Shown here: piece after piece, positions 26,863-37,100 of the stretch
How the letters are laid out: each line of letters opens with the position of its first letter
Numbering within the stretch: the first letter of the stretch is position 1
NCBI GenBank assembly: GCA_964369975.1
Contig: CAYJFZ010000007.1
Span: 11,011-75,010 of the forward strand
Length of the DNA stretch: 64,000 nucleotides
Direction: 5' to 3'
Source: RGIG3102 sp964369975
Lineage (GTDB): Bacteria > Bacillota > Clostridia > Oscillospirales > Ruminococcaceae
Position numbers and translations under genes: made by a program
Notes under the pieces: model-generated
Told to the model about the DNA's origin: nothing
The model's database searches: none
Seen by the model: the letters and a program-made list of their open reading frames with translations, nothing else

Positions 26863-26972
26863 TTTAATTACTGTTCTGCTTATAGGCATAGCAGTAAAAA
26901 CATATATTTTATTGCATATAGCTGATATAAGAATACCTGCATCGCAAGATGAGTGGGCTTAAGAAAATATTT

Positions 26973-27005
26973 AATAAGTGCTGTTTTTACAGCACTTATT
27001 TTAAT
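26973..27005 (+). terminator. Weak terminator-like hairpin
   Basis: Perfect AATAAGTGCTG/CAGCACTTATT stem with a TTTTTA loop, but only a short T tract after it. Confidence 0.55.
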
Positions 27006-27102
27006 ATGCAGGTGTATTTTATAGATATAGTATTGCAAATTTCTTTAGTTTTTTCAATACTTGTCGATATATATTATAAGAATAAAAAAAGGAGGGGCGA
27101 TT

Positions 27103-27729
27103 ATGAAAATAGAAAACGAAAAAAAATCAGTCAATGCTATTCATAAATTATATAGTGTAACTCAAGGTTTATATCAAAGCGAAAAAACTAAATCAAGTAC
27201 AGATAAAGAAGCAGAAAATCAAGAGCAGCAAAATGAAAATAGAGAATCGTTTTTACCTTTTAAATTAGTGATAGATATTAACTTATGCGCTAAAAAAGAT
27301 GCCCCAACTGGTATTTATATGGGCGAAAATAATAGTAAATTTAAAATATTAAGAAAAAACTATATAGAAAAAAACATTTCTCCAAACAGAAAGGCTGTAA
27401 AAGAAAAAATATTAGAAATTATAAAAACAGATATTAATAAAAAAAGGCAAGAGGGCTTTATTACTATTTCTAAAAAGAATTATAATTATAAAATTGCAAC
27501 AGGCATAAAAAATGAAGTTATCGCAAAAATATATGATGAAAACAATGATTTAATGAGCCATTATGCAAATAATATGGGCTGGGTAGATGTGCAAACTAAA
27601 TTAGAAAAAAGAGTATATAATGAAATGGGTATAGTTTACAGAGTAGCTTGGGATAAAACTCGTAAAGAGCAAAATTTAGATATAAATCCTATAAATGCAC
27701 AAAATAAAAATATTAATATGAAAGTTTGA
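27103..27729 (+). CDS. Hypothetical protein, hydrophilic, no known domain
   Basis: The 208-residue protein is soluble and Lys/Asn/Glu-rich. A low-complexity segment at about residues 25-45 (KSSTDKEAENQEQQNENRES) precedes a more ordered C-terminal part. It has no signal peptide, membrane helix or motif I recognise. The ATG at 27103 follows the strong GGAGGGG site; an upstream in-frame start lacks one. The codon use matches the neighbours, so it is a real gene. Confidence 0.65.
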   Translation: MKIENEKKSVNAIHKLYSVTQGLYQSEKTKSSTDKEAENQEQQNENRESFLPFKLVIDINLCAKKDAPTGIYMGENNSKFKILRKNYIEKNISPNRKAVKEKILEIIKTDINKKRQEGFITISKKNYNYKIATGIKNEVIAKIYDENNDLMSHYANNMGWVDVQTKLEKRVYNEMGIVYRVAWDKTRKEQNLDINPINAQNKNINMKV

Positions 27730-27823
27730 TAAAAAAATACTCAATGTAATCCAAATGTAACAATCTATATGTATAATGTTATTTTAGTAGGATAAACTTT
27801 CTACTTAAGAAAGGTATTTTTTA

Positions 27824-28255
27824 ATGAACTTATTAGATGTTGCAATAGCAATTTTTATATTGTTAGAATTTTTTAATGTTTTAATTATATATTTTAAGCC
27901 TGATTTTAAATATGGTAACGGTATGGTAGTATTTAAACACTGGCATATGGCAAAAAGCGATGAAAATAATTTTCTTTTTGTAAAATATATGGCAAGCTGG
28001 GTAGCAGGCACAAAATTAATATTTATAGTTTTACTTTTAGTAATTCTATTTACTGCAAGTGAAGAAACAAAACTTTATGCAATTATTTTTATGATTCCTG
28101 CTGTGGCTACATTTTATATAGGTTTATTTCCTTTAATAGAAAGATTAGATAAAAACGGACAAATTCAGCCCAAAGGATATTCTAAAACATTATTTTTTAT
28201 GATAACAGGCTTTATTGTTATGTTTATAATAGCTTTAGCTGCTTACTTGATATAG
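27824..28255 (+). CDS. Four-helix membrane protein of unknown function
   Basis: The 143-residue protein has four predicted membrane helices with a conserved-looking loop between the first two (FGNG-like YGNGMVVFKHWHMAKSDENNF). AGAAAGG lies upstream of the start. I cannot assign it to a family. It has its own strong terminator. Confidence 0.65.
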   Translation: MNLLDVAIAIFILLEFFNVLIIYFKPDFKYGNGMVVFKHWHMAKSDENNFLFVKYMASWVAGTKLIFIVLLLVILFTASEETKLYAIIFMIPAVATFYIGLFPLIERLDKNGQIQPKGYSKTLFFMITGFIVMFIIALAAYLI

Positions 28256-28278
28256 TCTAACACATTTTTTTAACAAAT

Positions 28279-28314
28279 ACCCCATTTTGAAGCTCAAAAT
28301 GGGGTGTATTTTTT
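28279..28314 (+). terminator. Rho-independent terminator
   Basis: ACCCCATTTTGA/TCAAAATGGGGT stem with an AGC loop, then a T-rich tract. Confidence 0.85.
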
Positions 28315-28383
28315 ACTAAATTATTAACAAGTGCAAGTAAATGAAAAATCGGTTATGAAACTGTTAGGCTTTGGTGATATCGA

Positions 28384-28412
28384 TTGACACAAATTCCTAA
28401 AAATGTTAATAT
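28384..28412 (+). promoter_or_regulatory. Promoter of the PspA operon
   Basis: TTGACA, 17-base spacer, TAATAT, about 60 bases upstream of the first gene. Confidence 0.7.
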
Positions 28413-28470
28413 ATAAGCATAAAGCTTATAAGCTTAAAAAGAAGAAGCTAATATATTTTAGGGGGTTTTT

Positions 28471-28671
28471 ATGGGAGTTATTACATTTTTGGCAATAGGT
28501 GCAGTTATAGTTATAGTAGGCTTATTAGCCCTTGCATTTTTCAGCACTCGTGCTTACAAAAATCAAGAAAGGCAAAAAAAGACTGAGGAATTTTTATCAA
28601 AGCCTATTGAAAAACTTTCCGTTGACCCAGTAGAAGAGTTAGCAAAAAAATATGAAAATATAGACGATTAG
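28471..28671 (+). CDS. Small single-helix membrane protein upstream of pspA
   Basis: The 66-residue protein has one N-terminal membrane helix (about residues 3-25) and a charged cytoplasmic tail (RAYKNQERQKKTEEFLSK). A GGGGG ribosome site precedes the ATG. It lies 12 bases upstream of pspA in the same operon, so it may anchor or recruit PspA to the membrane (inference from position). Confidence 0.65.
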   Translation: MGVITFLAIGAVIVIVGLLALAFFSTRAYKNQERQKKTEEFLSKPIEKLSVDPVEELAKKYENIDD

Positions 28672-28683
28672 AAGGAGACAAAC

Positions 28684-29361
28684 ATGGGAATTTTTACAAG
28701 ATTTAAAGACATTATTTCAGCAAACATCAACGATTTATTAGATAAAGCTGAAAATCCAGCAAAAATGATTGATGAGTACTTAAGACAAGCAGTAGAGGAT
28801 TTAGAAGCTGTAAAAGATGAAACAGCAGGCATTATAGCTGATGAGAAAAAAGCAAAAAGAGAGCTTGAAGAAAACACAGCTGAAATCGAAAGATACACTT
28901 CACTTGCTCAAAAAGCAGTAGAAGCTGGTAATGATGAAGATGCAAAAGCATTCATCACTAAAAAACAAGAACTTGCAAAATTAAATGTAACACTAACAAC
29001 AGCATTTAAAACAGCTCACGATAACGCTGTTAAAATGCGTCAGTTACACGATAAATTATCACAAGATATTAAAACACTAACTTCTCGCAGAGATGAAATC
29101 AAAGCAAAAGTTAAAATTGCACAAACTCAAGAGAAAATCAATGAATTAGGAAGCAGTGCGGCTGATTTTGATGCAACAATGGGCGCAATAGCAAGAATGG
29201 AAGAAAAAGCAAATCGCCTATTAGATAAATCACAAGCTATGGCTGAACTTGATGAAGTGATAAAAGATGATGTTACTTCTTTAGAAGAAAAATACGAAGG
29301 TGTTAATGATAAAAGCGTTGATGATGAATTAGCGGCGCTAAAGGCATCTTTAGGAAAATAA
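28684..29361 (+). CDS. pspA: PspA/IM30 family membrane-stress protein
   Basis: The 225-residue protein is almost wholly alpha-helical coiled coil. It starts with MGIFTRFKDIISANINDLLDKAENPAKMIDEYLRQ, the conserved amphipathic helix and NPAKM motif of the PspA/Vipp1 family. These ESCRT-III-like proteins bind and protect stressed membranes. The usual E. coli partners pspB and pspC are absent; only the small membrane protein precedes it. AGAAGGAGA overlaps the end of the upstream gene. Confidence 0.92.
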   Translation: MGIFTRFKDIISANINDLLDKAENPAKMIDEYLRQAVEDLEAVKDETAGIIADEKKAKRELEENTAEIERYTSLAQKAVEAGNDEDAKAFITKKQELAKLNVTLTTAFKTAHDNAVKMRQLHDKLSQDIKTLTSRRDEIKAKVKIAQTQEKINELGSSAADFDATMGAIARMEEKANRLLDKSQAMAELDEVIKDDVTSLEEKYEGVNDKSVDDELAALKASLGK

Positions 29362-29370
29362 TATACTTAA

Positions 29371-29400
29371 AAAAAGAGCTGTATTTTACAGCTCTTTTTA
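29371..29400 (+). terminator. Rho-independent terminator after pspA
   Basis: AAAAAGAGCTGT/ACAGCTCTTTTT stem with an ATTT loop. Confidence 0.85.
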
Positions 29401-29405
29401 ATTGC

Positions 29406-29434
29406 TTGCATAGTTTTTATTTTTAAGTTATAAT
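29406..29434 (+). promoter_or_regulatory. Promoter of the GT-C-like gene
   Basis: TTGCAT, 17-base spacer, TATAAT, 44 bases before the start codon. Confidence 0.65.
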
Positions 29435-29477
29435 TATATTCAAATTGTATATAAAATTTTTTGGAGATATAGTGTTT

Positions 29478-30872
29478 ATGAACGATAAAATTAAATTTAA
29501 AAATATTGAAAAAATAGCCTTTGCTGTTTTTTTTGTGTTTATATATTTTTTTACTTACCATCCTGATATACACGAGACAGCAAACCATAGTTTTTTGTTT
29601 TTAGAAAGTATATTCACAGGTAATGTATTTGATTTTTATAACTATGTTCAATCAAAACCGCTTGATTTATACTATGTAAACAATGCGCATTATAATATTT
29701 TAACTTATGTTGTTTTTGGTATTTGGCAACTACCTATTTATATAATTACTAAATTATTTTCTCTTAATATTAATGAAATGCTCTTACTATACTATACAAA
29801 AGCATTATCAGTAGCTTTTTATGTTGGCTGTGGGTATTTAATTAAAAAGATATGTGAAGAATTAAACATTTCAAAACAAGCATCTTTTATAGCTGCATTG
29901 TTTTTCTTATTTAATCCTATATCTTTTTTTTCAGCAGTAGTTATGGGCCAATATGATACTCTATGCTTATTTTTCCTTTTAGGAGCAGTTTATTACTACT
30001 TAAAAGGTGATATAAAGAAATTTAGTATTTTAATAGGTATCGGTGGTGTTTTTAAATTTTTTGCATATTTGATTTTCATTCCGCTTTTACTATTAAAAGA
30101 GAAAAAAATATTTAATATATTAAAGCATTTACTACTGTCCTTATGGATTTATATTCCTACTACGATATTGTATTTTGGCAGAACAGGCAACGCCTCACTA
30201 TTTACAAAAATGATGTTTGAGAGGATTTTATCTCCTACAATTACAACAACCTTTGAGCCTGTTTCAGTATTCTTATTAAGTTTTGTTTTTATCTGTGTAT
30301 TTTGCTATTTTTACTCAAAAGAAGAAAACATAAAAACTATGAGCATATATTTATCCTTAGTACTTTTTGTAATGCTATTTTACGGCATTTATTGGCATCC
30401 ACAGTGGCTCATTTTATTAATGCCTTTTTTTGTAATAACAACATTTATGCAAAAAAACAAAGTCGTTTATTGGTATATAGATATAGCGTTTTGTTTTGGC
30501 TTTTTTATGAGTATATTTAGAGAGTTTCCTTTATATTTTGGCACTTCGGTTTTATCAAATAGCCTTATAGGTAAAGCAATGTTTCAAAATGTAGCTGGTA
30601 GTGAAATTGTTTCTTTGAGTAGTTTAGTTTTTTCAAGAATACCATTTTATGATAATATCGTTCCCGTTATTTTAACGGCGGCCTTATTTTTAAATGTAAT
30701 TTTTAAATTACCAATTAATAATATAAGTCTATCTGATAGGATAACAAATCTTGAATTATATGATAAATTTTCTTATAAAACAGTTATGTACACTATATTT
30801 TTTATAGGTTTTATATGCTTTTGGTTTGTTCCTGTTTTTTTAGAATGTCTAAACTCATTTAAGATTATCTAA
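29478..30872 (+). CDS. GT-C-like polytopic membrane glycosyltransferase (putative)
   Basis: The 464-residue protein has about eleven membrane helices. Early acidic residues in the first loop (TYHPDIHETANHSF) sit where GT-C enzymes place their catalytic Asp/Glu, and FLFNPISFFSAVVMGQYDTLCLFFLLGAVYYYLKG matches the mannosyltransferase-like (GT87/PIG-M-like) core. It likely transfers a sugar from a polyprenyl phosphate donor outside the membrane; acceptor unknown. The ATG at 29478 is 11 bases from GGAG; a GTG two codons upstream would be spaced better. Confidence 0.6.
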   Translation: MNDKIKFKNIEKIAFAVFFVFIYFFTYHPDIHETANHSFLFLESIFTGNVFDFYNYVQSKPLDLYYVNNAHYNILTYVVFGIWQLPIYIITKLFSLNINEMLLLYYTKALSVAFYVGCGYLIKKICEELNISKQASFIAALFFLFNPISFFSAVVMGQYDTLCLFFLLGAVYYYLKGDIKKFSILIGIGGVFKFFAYLIFIPLLLLKEKKIFNILKHLLLSLWIYIPTTILYFGRTGNASLFTKMMFERILSPTITTTFEPVSVFLLSFVFICVFCYFYSKEENIKTMSIYLSLVLFVMLFYGIYWHPQWLILLMPFFVITTFMQKNKVVYWYIDIAFCFGFFMSIFREFPLYFGTSVLSNSLIGKAMFQNVAGSEIVSLSSLVFSRIPFYDNIVPVILTAALFLNVIFKLPINNISLSDRITNLELYDKFSYKTVMYTIFFIGFICFWFVPVFLECLNSFKII

Positions 30873-30882
30873 GGAGAATTTT

Positions 30883-31770
30883 ATGCTTATTTTTGCTATT
30901 GTTATTTTTGTTTTAATCATTGTAGTTTTATTATATACAAGCTATAAAATATGCGATTTGACTTATAGCCCGAATACCTTATCATATGATGACACAATAA
31001 AAGAATTCAAAAAAATAAATATTGAAATTCCTAAATTAGAAGATTATGCTTTTGAAGATATAAGTATAAAATCAGATTATGGCTATGATTTAAAGGCAAG
31101 ATGGCTAAGAGCTAAGAACTCAAAAAAAGTAGTGATCTTAGTACATGGATTTTCGATTAATATGATAGCTTCTTTAAGGTATATAGATATTTTTACTAAC
31201 AAAGGCTACAATGTTTTAATGTACGATCATCGCTTTCACGGCCAAAGCGGAGGAGAATTTTGTTCAATGGGCTACTATGAAAAATTCGACTTAGTAAAAT
31301 GTATTGACTGGGCAGAAAAAGAAGTGGGCAAAGAAGCTGTCATCGGCTTACACGGTGAGTCTATGGGAGGGGCAACTTGCCTTTTAGCAGCGGCAATAGA
31401 CAATAGGGTTTCTTTTGTAATAGCAGACTGTGCATATAAAGATTTTTATACAGAAGCAAAGTTTCAGCTAAAAAAAATGTCAAGAGCCTATCTTGCGCCC
31501 TTTGTTAATTTAATGAGTAAAATTAAATTATCGCATAGCTATAAAGATATTTCGCCAATAGCTACAATAAATGATATAAAGGCTAAAGTGCTTTTTATTC
31601 ACGGCGATATAGATGAAGTAACACAGACGAGTGATTCAACTGATATGTATAATGCTTTTAAAGGTCAAAAAGAAATATTTATTGCTAAAAACACAAAGCA
31701 CGGCATGACAATACATAATCACAAAAAAGAATACTATGATACAGTGTATAGATTTTTAAACGAAGAATAA
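30883..31770 (+). CDS. Alpha/beta hydrolase, membrane-anchored
   Basis: The 295-residue protein has one N-terminal membrane helix and an alpha/beta hydrolase fold: VVILVHGFSINM (oxyanion region), YDHRFHGQSGG, the nucleophile elbow GLHGESMGGAT, and late Asp (HGDIDEVT) and His (NTKHGMT). This fits the serine aminopeptidase S33/BAAT-like lipase family. AAGGAG precedes the ATG, 11 bases after the GT-C-like gene stops, so the two likely form an operon. Confidence 0.87.
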   Translation: MLIFAIVIFVLIIVVLLYTSYKICDLTYSPNTLSYDDTIKEFKKINIEIPKLEDYAFEDISIKSDYGYDLKARWLRAKNSKKVVILVHGFSINMIASLRYIDIFTNKGYNVLMYDHRFHGQSGGEFCSMGYYEKFDLVKCIDWAEKEVGKEAVIGLHGESMGGATCLLAAAIDNRVSFVIADCAYKDFYTEAKFQLKKMSRAYLAPFVNLMSKIKLSHSYKDISPIATINDIKAKVLFIHGDIDEVTQTSDSTDMYNAFKGQKEIFIAKNTKHGMTIHNHKKEYYDTVYRFLNEE

Positions 31771-31803
31771 AAAAAGAGATGTTAATTTTAACATCTCTTT
31801 TTA
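31771..31803. terminator. Bidirectional terminator
   Basis: AAAAAGAGATGTTAA/TTAACATCTCTTTTT, between convergent genes. Confidence 0.85.
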
Positions 31804-31805
31804 AA

Positions 31806-32345
31806 TTAATTTAGCTTATTAAAGAATGATTTTTTTGATATTGAGGATAAATTATCATACTCTTTATTATTATATTCACTTGCTGTTTCTATAACTTCAT
31901 CAAAAGTTTTTACAACATTTACGATACTATATTTATCAAGTACATCTTTTAAAAATCTTTCAGTACTGTATAAATTGACAAAGTGATGAATTAAAAAATA
32001 CAACTCATTTGCAGGAATAAGATTCTTATAATCCTCAGTTTGTAAATTGTCAAAGGCCTCAAAATATAACTTGCCTTTTAATTCTTCTCTTATTTTCATT
32101 CTTAAAGTATAAACATCAAAAACAAGTGAATGTTTATATTTTATATATTCTGTTGCAAAGAAATTATCTTTGCCAAAAAATTGTAAAGTGTCTCCGTTTT
32201 TATTTATTAAAACCACAGCATCAAAAACTCCGTTTGATACATAAGAGATTAAATCTTCAATTAACTCGGTTGTTTTTTCCTTTGAAGATTCTGTTGGGGC
32301 AATAAAAACTTTCAACACTTTATCGCCTTCGATTTTATATAACAT
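31806..32345 (-). CDS. Hypothetical protein
   Basis: The 179-residue protein is soluble, with mixed alpha/beta character and no signal peptide or membrane helix. No family motif is recognised. GGAGGAAACTAAATG gives a strong start. It is the downstream partner of the flavin reductase-like gene on the same strand, 65 bases away. Function unknown. Confidence 0.65.
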   Translation of the reverse strand: MLYKIEGDKVLKVFIAPTESSKEKTTELIEDLISYVSNGVFDAVVLINKNGDTLQFFGKDNFFATEYIKYKHSLVFDVYTLRMKIREELKGKLYFEAFDNLQTEDYKNLIPANELYFLIHHFVNLYSTERFLKDVLDKYSIVNVVKTFDEVIETASEYNNKEYDNLSSISKKSFFNKLN

Positions 32346-32409
32346 TTAGTTTCCTCCAAAAGTTAATAGGAAAATGTTAGATAATTAATTTGTAAAAATT
32401 AAACTATGA

Positions 32410-32937
32410 TTATTCTTCTTCGATTATATAAGCATTAACTATTTCTCCGTAATAAACGGTGTGTAGATCTCTTTTATTTTCATTTTCTATAGGGTAAAAC
32501 TTTTCTAAGTTTTCTTTTGATATAGCACTTTCATCTTGCTCTTTGGTATAAATTACCTTACACTCTAAAGTTAGTGGGAATTCCTGAATCCCAGGAACAG
32601 ATACAACACTTGATGGATGGGCAGATAAATTAAGCTCTTTTAATTTATCTATATCTCTGCCTGATTTTGTACCTGCAGTTGAAAGTGTCTTTTTATCGTA
32701 GTTAGCGATGGGGATATTTATAGTAAACTCTAAATTTTTATTAAGCAACTCTTTAGTATATCTACTTTCTCTTACATAAGCGATAAATATTGGTTTGTTC
32801 CACTGTATTCCCAAACTCCCCCAAGAAATAGTCATAGTATTTACGCTATCACCTGCTTTAGTAGTCATTAAAACGCCTGTTTTAAGTGCCGTTAGTATTT
32901 GAGTTGAATACTCTAATACATCAATTTTCTTTTCCAT
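32410..32937 (-). CDS. Flavin reductase family protein
   Basis: The 175-residue protein has the FMN-binding split-barrel pattern of the flavin reductase-like family: GVLMTTKAGDSVNTMTISWGSLGIQWNKPIFIAYVRESRYTKELL, with the conserved FMN contact residues in TISWGS and RESRYT. Members reduce or bind FMN and act in varied redox steps. The AGGTATT start context is modest. Substrate unknown. Confidence 0.85.
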   Translation of the reverse strand: MEKKIDVLEYSTQILTALKTGVLMTTKAGDSVNTMTISWGSLGIQWNKPIFIAYVRESRYTKELLNKNLEFTINIPIANYDKKTLSTAGTKSGRDIDKLKELNLSAHPSSVVSVPGIQEFPLTLECKVIYTKEQDESAISKENLEKFYPIENENKRDLHTVYYGEIVNAYIIEEE

Positions 32938-33056
32938 AAAAATACCTCTTTATAAATATTCATTGTACTATAAATTATATAACAAGAAAAATAAAAAGTA
33001 AAGTATGATGTATGGCTATTTATAAGGAGTATTTTAATAAATTGTAAATAAATTAT

Positions 33057-33085
33057 TTGAAATTAATAAGACAATAAGTTATAAT
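33057..33085 (+). promoter_or_regulatory. Promoter of the GNAT gene
   Basis: TTGAAA, 17-base spacer, TATAAT, 28 bases before the start. Confidence 0.7.
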
Positions 33086-33113
33086 ATTACTAAAAAGAGT
33101 AAGGGGAAATGAA

Positions 33114-33590
33114 ATGATAAGAAAAGCAACAATTGAAGACGCTTCAAGATTAGCAGAGATTTTTATTTTTGCAAAAAGAGTTACATATCGTCCAATTTTT
33201 AAAGATGACAAGGTATCTTTTGATATAATGCAGGTACTGCCTTTAGCGCAAAGCTTTATTCAAAATCCAAAATTATTAGAGAATATGTATGTTTTTGATG
33301 ATGAATTTGTAAAAGCACTTGTAAATATTTCTTTTGATGAAGATAAAGCAGAAATTAAAGAATTGTATACAGATCCTTTTTTCCAAGGGCAAAAGATAGG
33401 CGGAGAATTGTTTAGATTTGCGCAAAATTTATTTAAAGAAAAAGGCTATAGCGAAATCGTCTTGTGGGTATTAGAAAAAAATAAAACAGCAAGGGCTTTT
33501 TATGAGAAATCAGGCTTTAAAAAGACTGATGAAAGAGAGTTAGAAGAAGGCACTAATGAATATAAATTAAAATACATTAAGGAAATATAA
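33114..33590 (+). CDS. GNAT family N-acetyltransferase
   Basis: The 158-residue protein is a canonical GNAT: MIRKATIEDASRLAEIF start, KELYTDPFFQGQKIGGELFRFA with the Q-x-x-x-I-G-G acetyl-CoA loop, and the C-terminal LWVLEKNKTARAFYEKSGFKKT. It transfers an acetyl group to an unidentified small molecule or protein. AAGGGG precedes the ATG. It is monocistronic. Confidence 0.9.
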   Translation: MIRKATIEDASRLAEIFIFAKRVTYRPIFKDDKVSFDIMQVLPLAQSFIQNPKLLENMYVFDDEFVKALVNISFDEDKAEIKELYTDPFFQGQKIGGELFRFAQNLFKEKGYSEIVLWVLEKNKTARAFYEKSGFKKTDERELEEGTNEYKLKYIKEI

Positions 33591-33662
33591 AGGACTTTAT
33601 AAATCAAAATTAGTCATATAAATAATATGTGAAAGTTGATTTTTTATAGGCTAAATTTTTAC

Positions 33663-33691
33663 TTGAAAAATAAAAGTAAATATATTATAAT
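33663..33691 (+). promoter_or_regulatory. Promoter of tRNA-Pro
   Basis: TTGAAA, 17-base spacer, TATAAT, ten bases before the mature 5' end. Confidence 0.8.
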
Positions 33692-33701
33692 TAAAAAAGT
33701 T

Positions 33702-33778
33702 TCTGGGTGTGGCGCAGCTGGTAGCGTGCTACCTTGGGGTGGTAGAGGTCGCCTGTTCAAGTCAGGTCACTCAGACCA
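33702..33778 (+). tRNA. tRNA-Pro (anticodon GGG)
   Basis: Acceptor TCTGGGT pairs with ACTCAGA (one G-T), anticodon stem CTACC/GGTAG encloses TTGGGGT giving GGG, the T-arm is CCTG-TTCAAGT-CAGG and CCA is encoded. A terminator follows at once. Confidence 0.92.
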
Positions 33779-33782
33779 AAAT

Positions 33783-33818
33783 TCTCTTAAATTTTTTATT
33801 TAAGGGGATTTTTTTATT
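33783..33818 (+). terminator. Terminator of tRNA-Pro
   Basis: TTCTCTTAAAT/ATTTAAGGGGA imperfect stem with G-T pairs and a long T tract. Confidence 0.65.
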
Positions 33819-34166
33819 TTGGAAGATAAAATATTACATAAAATTACAAAAAAATCTCTATTTTAGATGTAATATTAATAATAGAGCGCTTATAAAGCAA
33901 AAAAAGACTAAATATAAATGTAAACATTTGATTAACTTTTATAAATGTAAATGTTTGTTTTCTGCCTTTTTCTGCGTAGTTTTCCATCGATTAAACGATA
34001 AAAGTGCATAAATCGATAATTTATCGATAAAAAAATATTCATATAGCTTATATCGTGTAATATAAAAGTAATATAGTCTATGGTAAAATAACTGAACAAG
34101 TGATAAAATATAAATATAAAATATAAATATTAATATTATTAAGTTAGGTAAAGGAGGGAAATTAAA
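33819..34166 (+). other. Gene-free leader of the FIST gene with dyads
   Basis: This AT-rich stretch holds no convincing gene. It contains ATCGATAATTTATCGAT (34012-34028, near-palindrome) with a further CATCGATTAAACGAT just upstream, and a pair of TAAATGT-type repeats around 33915-33955. These may be operators; the regulator is unknown. Confidence 0.4.
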
Positions 34167-37100
34167 ATGAAATTTTGCAATATTTTATACAGCGATAATC
34201 CAACATTAAAGCGTGAAATCGAAAATAGCGGTTTTTTAAAAAATGATGAATGTTTAGTAAGAGTTCATATATCAAATGCTGATAAAGACTATGCGTTAGC
34301 CTTAGCTAAAAGTATTAAAAAATTATTGCCAAATTCAAAAATAGCAGGCCTTACAACAAGTGGCGTTATTTACAATGGCAAAATTCATAATGATGGAACT
34401 CTCATATCTATAACTGGTTTTGAAAACAGTGAAATAACAAGTTTTTTAGTAGATGCTACTGAGTTATCTAACAAAGATATAGAAAATTTTCTAATTGAAA
34501 AAACAAATAGTATAAACACTACTTTTGGATTTTTATTTTTTACAGATGCAAGTTACGAAGTTTTTGATATTTTAAAAAATGTCAAAGGCAAAATAAATGA
34601 TGTTAAATTCATAGGAGGCATCGCAGCTACTCTTACAAAAAGCGGAGATGGCTTTGATTCCTTTATATTTGATGAGAACAATGTATATGAAAATGGCTTT
34701 AGTGTATCATTTGTAGAAAATGGCCATATCAGCATATATTCAAATGTTATAGTAGGTCATGAGCCTTTAGGCAAAACTTATAAAATAACAAAGGCGCATA
34801 AAGATTATATAGAAGAAATAGAGGGTGAGGATGCCCTTGAATGGATATATAAAGAGTTAGGAATCACAGAGTTACTTGAGGATGAAAGTATTGAAAGAAG
34901 AGCAAATGTAGACCCTTTAGTGAGATTCCCGCTTACTTTAGAAAATGAAGATGGTGCAAGTAGATTTTTACAATATGAAAAAGAAACAAGAAAGCTAAAA
35001 TTATATTTTACCTCATTGAAGGAAGGCCAAGAATTCAAAATAAGTTATCTAAATACTCTAAAAAGTATTCAAGAATGGCAAGACACCTGTCTTGATTTAC
35101 AAAAAGTGAGTAGTGAGTATGTTTTTGCTTATTCATGTTTATTTAGAAGACTATATCTTGAAAACTTAGCCTTATGGGAAATGAAGCCGTTTGAAAATCA
35201 GAATATTTGTGCGGCATTTTTAAATGGTGAAATTGGTAATAAGGGTGAAAATAATAACTTTTATAATGGCGCTTGTAGCTTCTTTACATTTGCAACGCAA
35301 GAAAAAACCATAGATATTGATTTATCAGCTTTTGAAAATATTGCGCAGCTTGAAGATTCAAATGATGAATTGTTAGAAAACTTATTAAATATAAGAACTC
35401 ATTTAGATAAAAATAATGACAAAATTTTTGATGCAATTGTTGAAGATGTAAAAGAAAAGTACAATTTAAGAGCTTTTAAAAATGACAAGATTAAAGGTGT
35501 AATAGACTTTATTAAAGACCAAAAAGAAGATGAAAAAACTAAAATAGGCCTTATTTTAATAAAAGCATTTTCAAAAGAAGATAGTGGAAAAGAAACCTAT
35601 AAAATCGTTTTTGAAAAATTAGAATCAGGCACTAATGCACTTGTACAAGTAGTAGAAGAAAAATACCCTGAGTTAAATTTCAATTTATATAGTTATAATA
35701 GAAATGCAGTCTTCTTTACAATTAAAGAAAATGTGCCAGATGCAAGATTTATAGAAATATCAAAAGCTATATATGACTTTGTTTTAATAGAAAAAAATAA
35801 AACTATAGATGTAGACTTATATGCGAAAATGATGATATCTTTACAAGGTGAAAAAATTCAAAGTCTATTCACTAAAGCACAAAACTCTAAAAAAGATGAT
35901 GTTTTTGCAATTTCAAGTGATGCAAATGAAGATAATCGAAATCAAGCAGAATTTAAAACTCTAACAGTAATTAAAAAGGCTGTTGAAGAAAATGCAGTAT
36001 ATCCTTATTTGCAAGGTATATACAGCAATAGGTATGGTAAGTTTTTTGCTTATGAAGCTTTAATGAGACTAAAAACGGCAGATGGCAATTTGCTTTTCCC
36101 AGAACAATTCTTAGAAATAGCTAAAAAGTATGGTTTATATTCTGATTTAAGTTTTATTATGATTGATAAAACTTTAGATTTTTTCAAAAATTCTAAAGAC
36201 ATTATATTTATTAATGTTTCAGTAGATGATATAGTATCTGCGCAGTTTACACAAAAGCTTTTTGAAAAACTAAAAAGCATAGATGATGCTTCAAACTTTG
36301 TTTTTGAAATTTGTGATATTGAAAATTGCAAGAATTATAATGAGCTAAACAATTTTATGCAAAATATTAAACTTTATAAGTGTAAAATTTCAATAGGTGA
36401 GTTACAGTTTATTGATATGAAGCTTTTTGAGAGCATTCAAATGGCGGACTACTTAAAAATTGATAAAGACTTCATTGAGAATGAGCTTAAAGAACAGATG
36501 GTTAAAGATGTCTATAGCTATGCAAAAAAACTTCAAGCTGAAATCATCGTAAAAAAAGTAGAAACAATGAATTCTCAAAAAGCAGCTTTAAATAAAGCTA
36601 TTAAGTATTCACAAGGTTTCTTATTTTCAAAACCAATGAAAATAGAAGATTATTACTCAGAATTTGAAATTGCTAATAGGCTAACACAAGAAGATAAAGA
36701 TGCCATAGACTCAAAAAATGAGAATAAAAAAAGCAATTTATTACAAAGAAACTCAAGATTTTATATGGGTGGAATTATAGCTGTAGTTATGGCTATATTG
36801 GCAGTAGTAGTCTTTTCTGGTAATAATAATAGACTCGTTAGCGATATGAACGATGCCTTTTTAGTAGAACTTGCAACTAATACAACTGATAAAATTGCAC
36901 TATATATGGATAATGCAACAAGTGATTTAATAACCTATGAAAACATAGTATCAAAATCATATTCAGAAGATATCGCCTTACACGAAACTTTAGAAATAAT
37001 AGGTGATTCTACAAATTTTGATGAAGTCTATGTTTCTTATATGGGCGAAGTACCACTATCCGCAAGCGGTGAAGAATTAGGTATAGAAGTCACAGACTAC

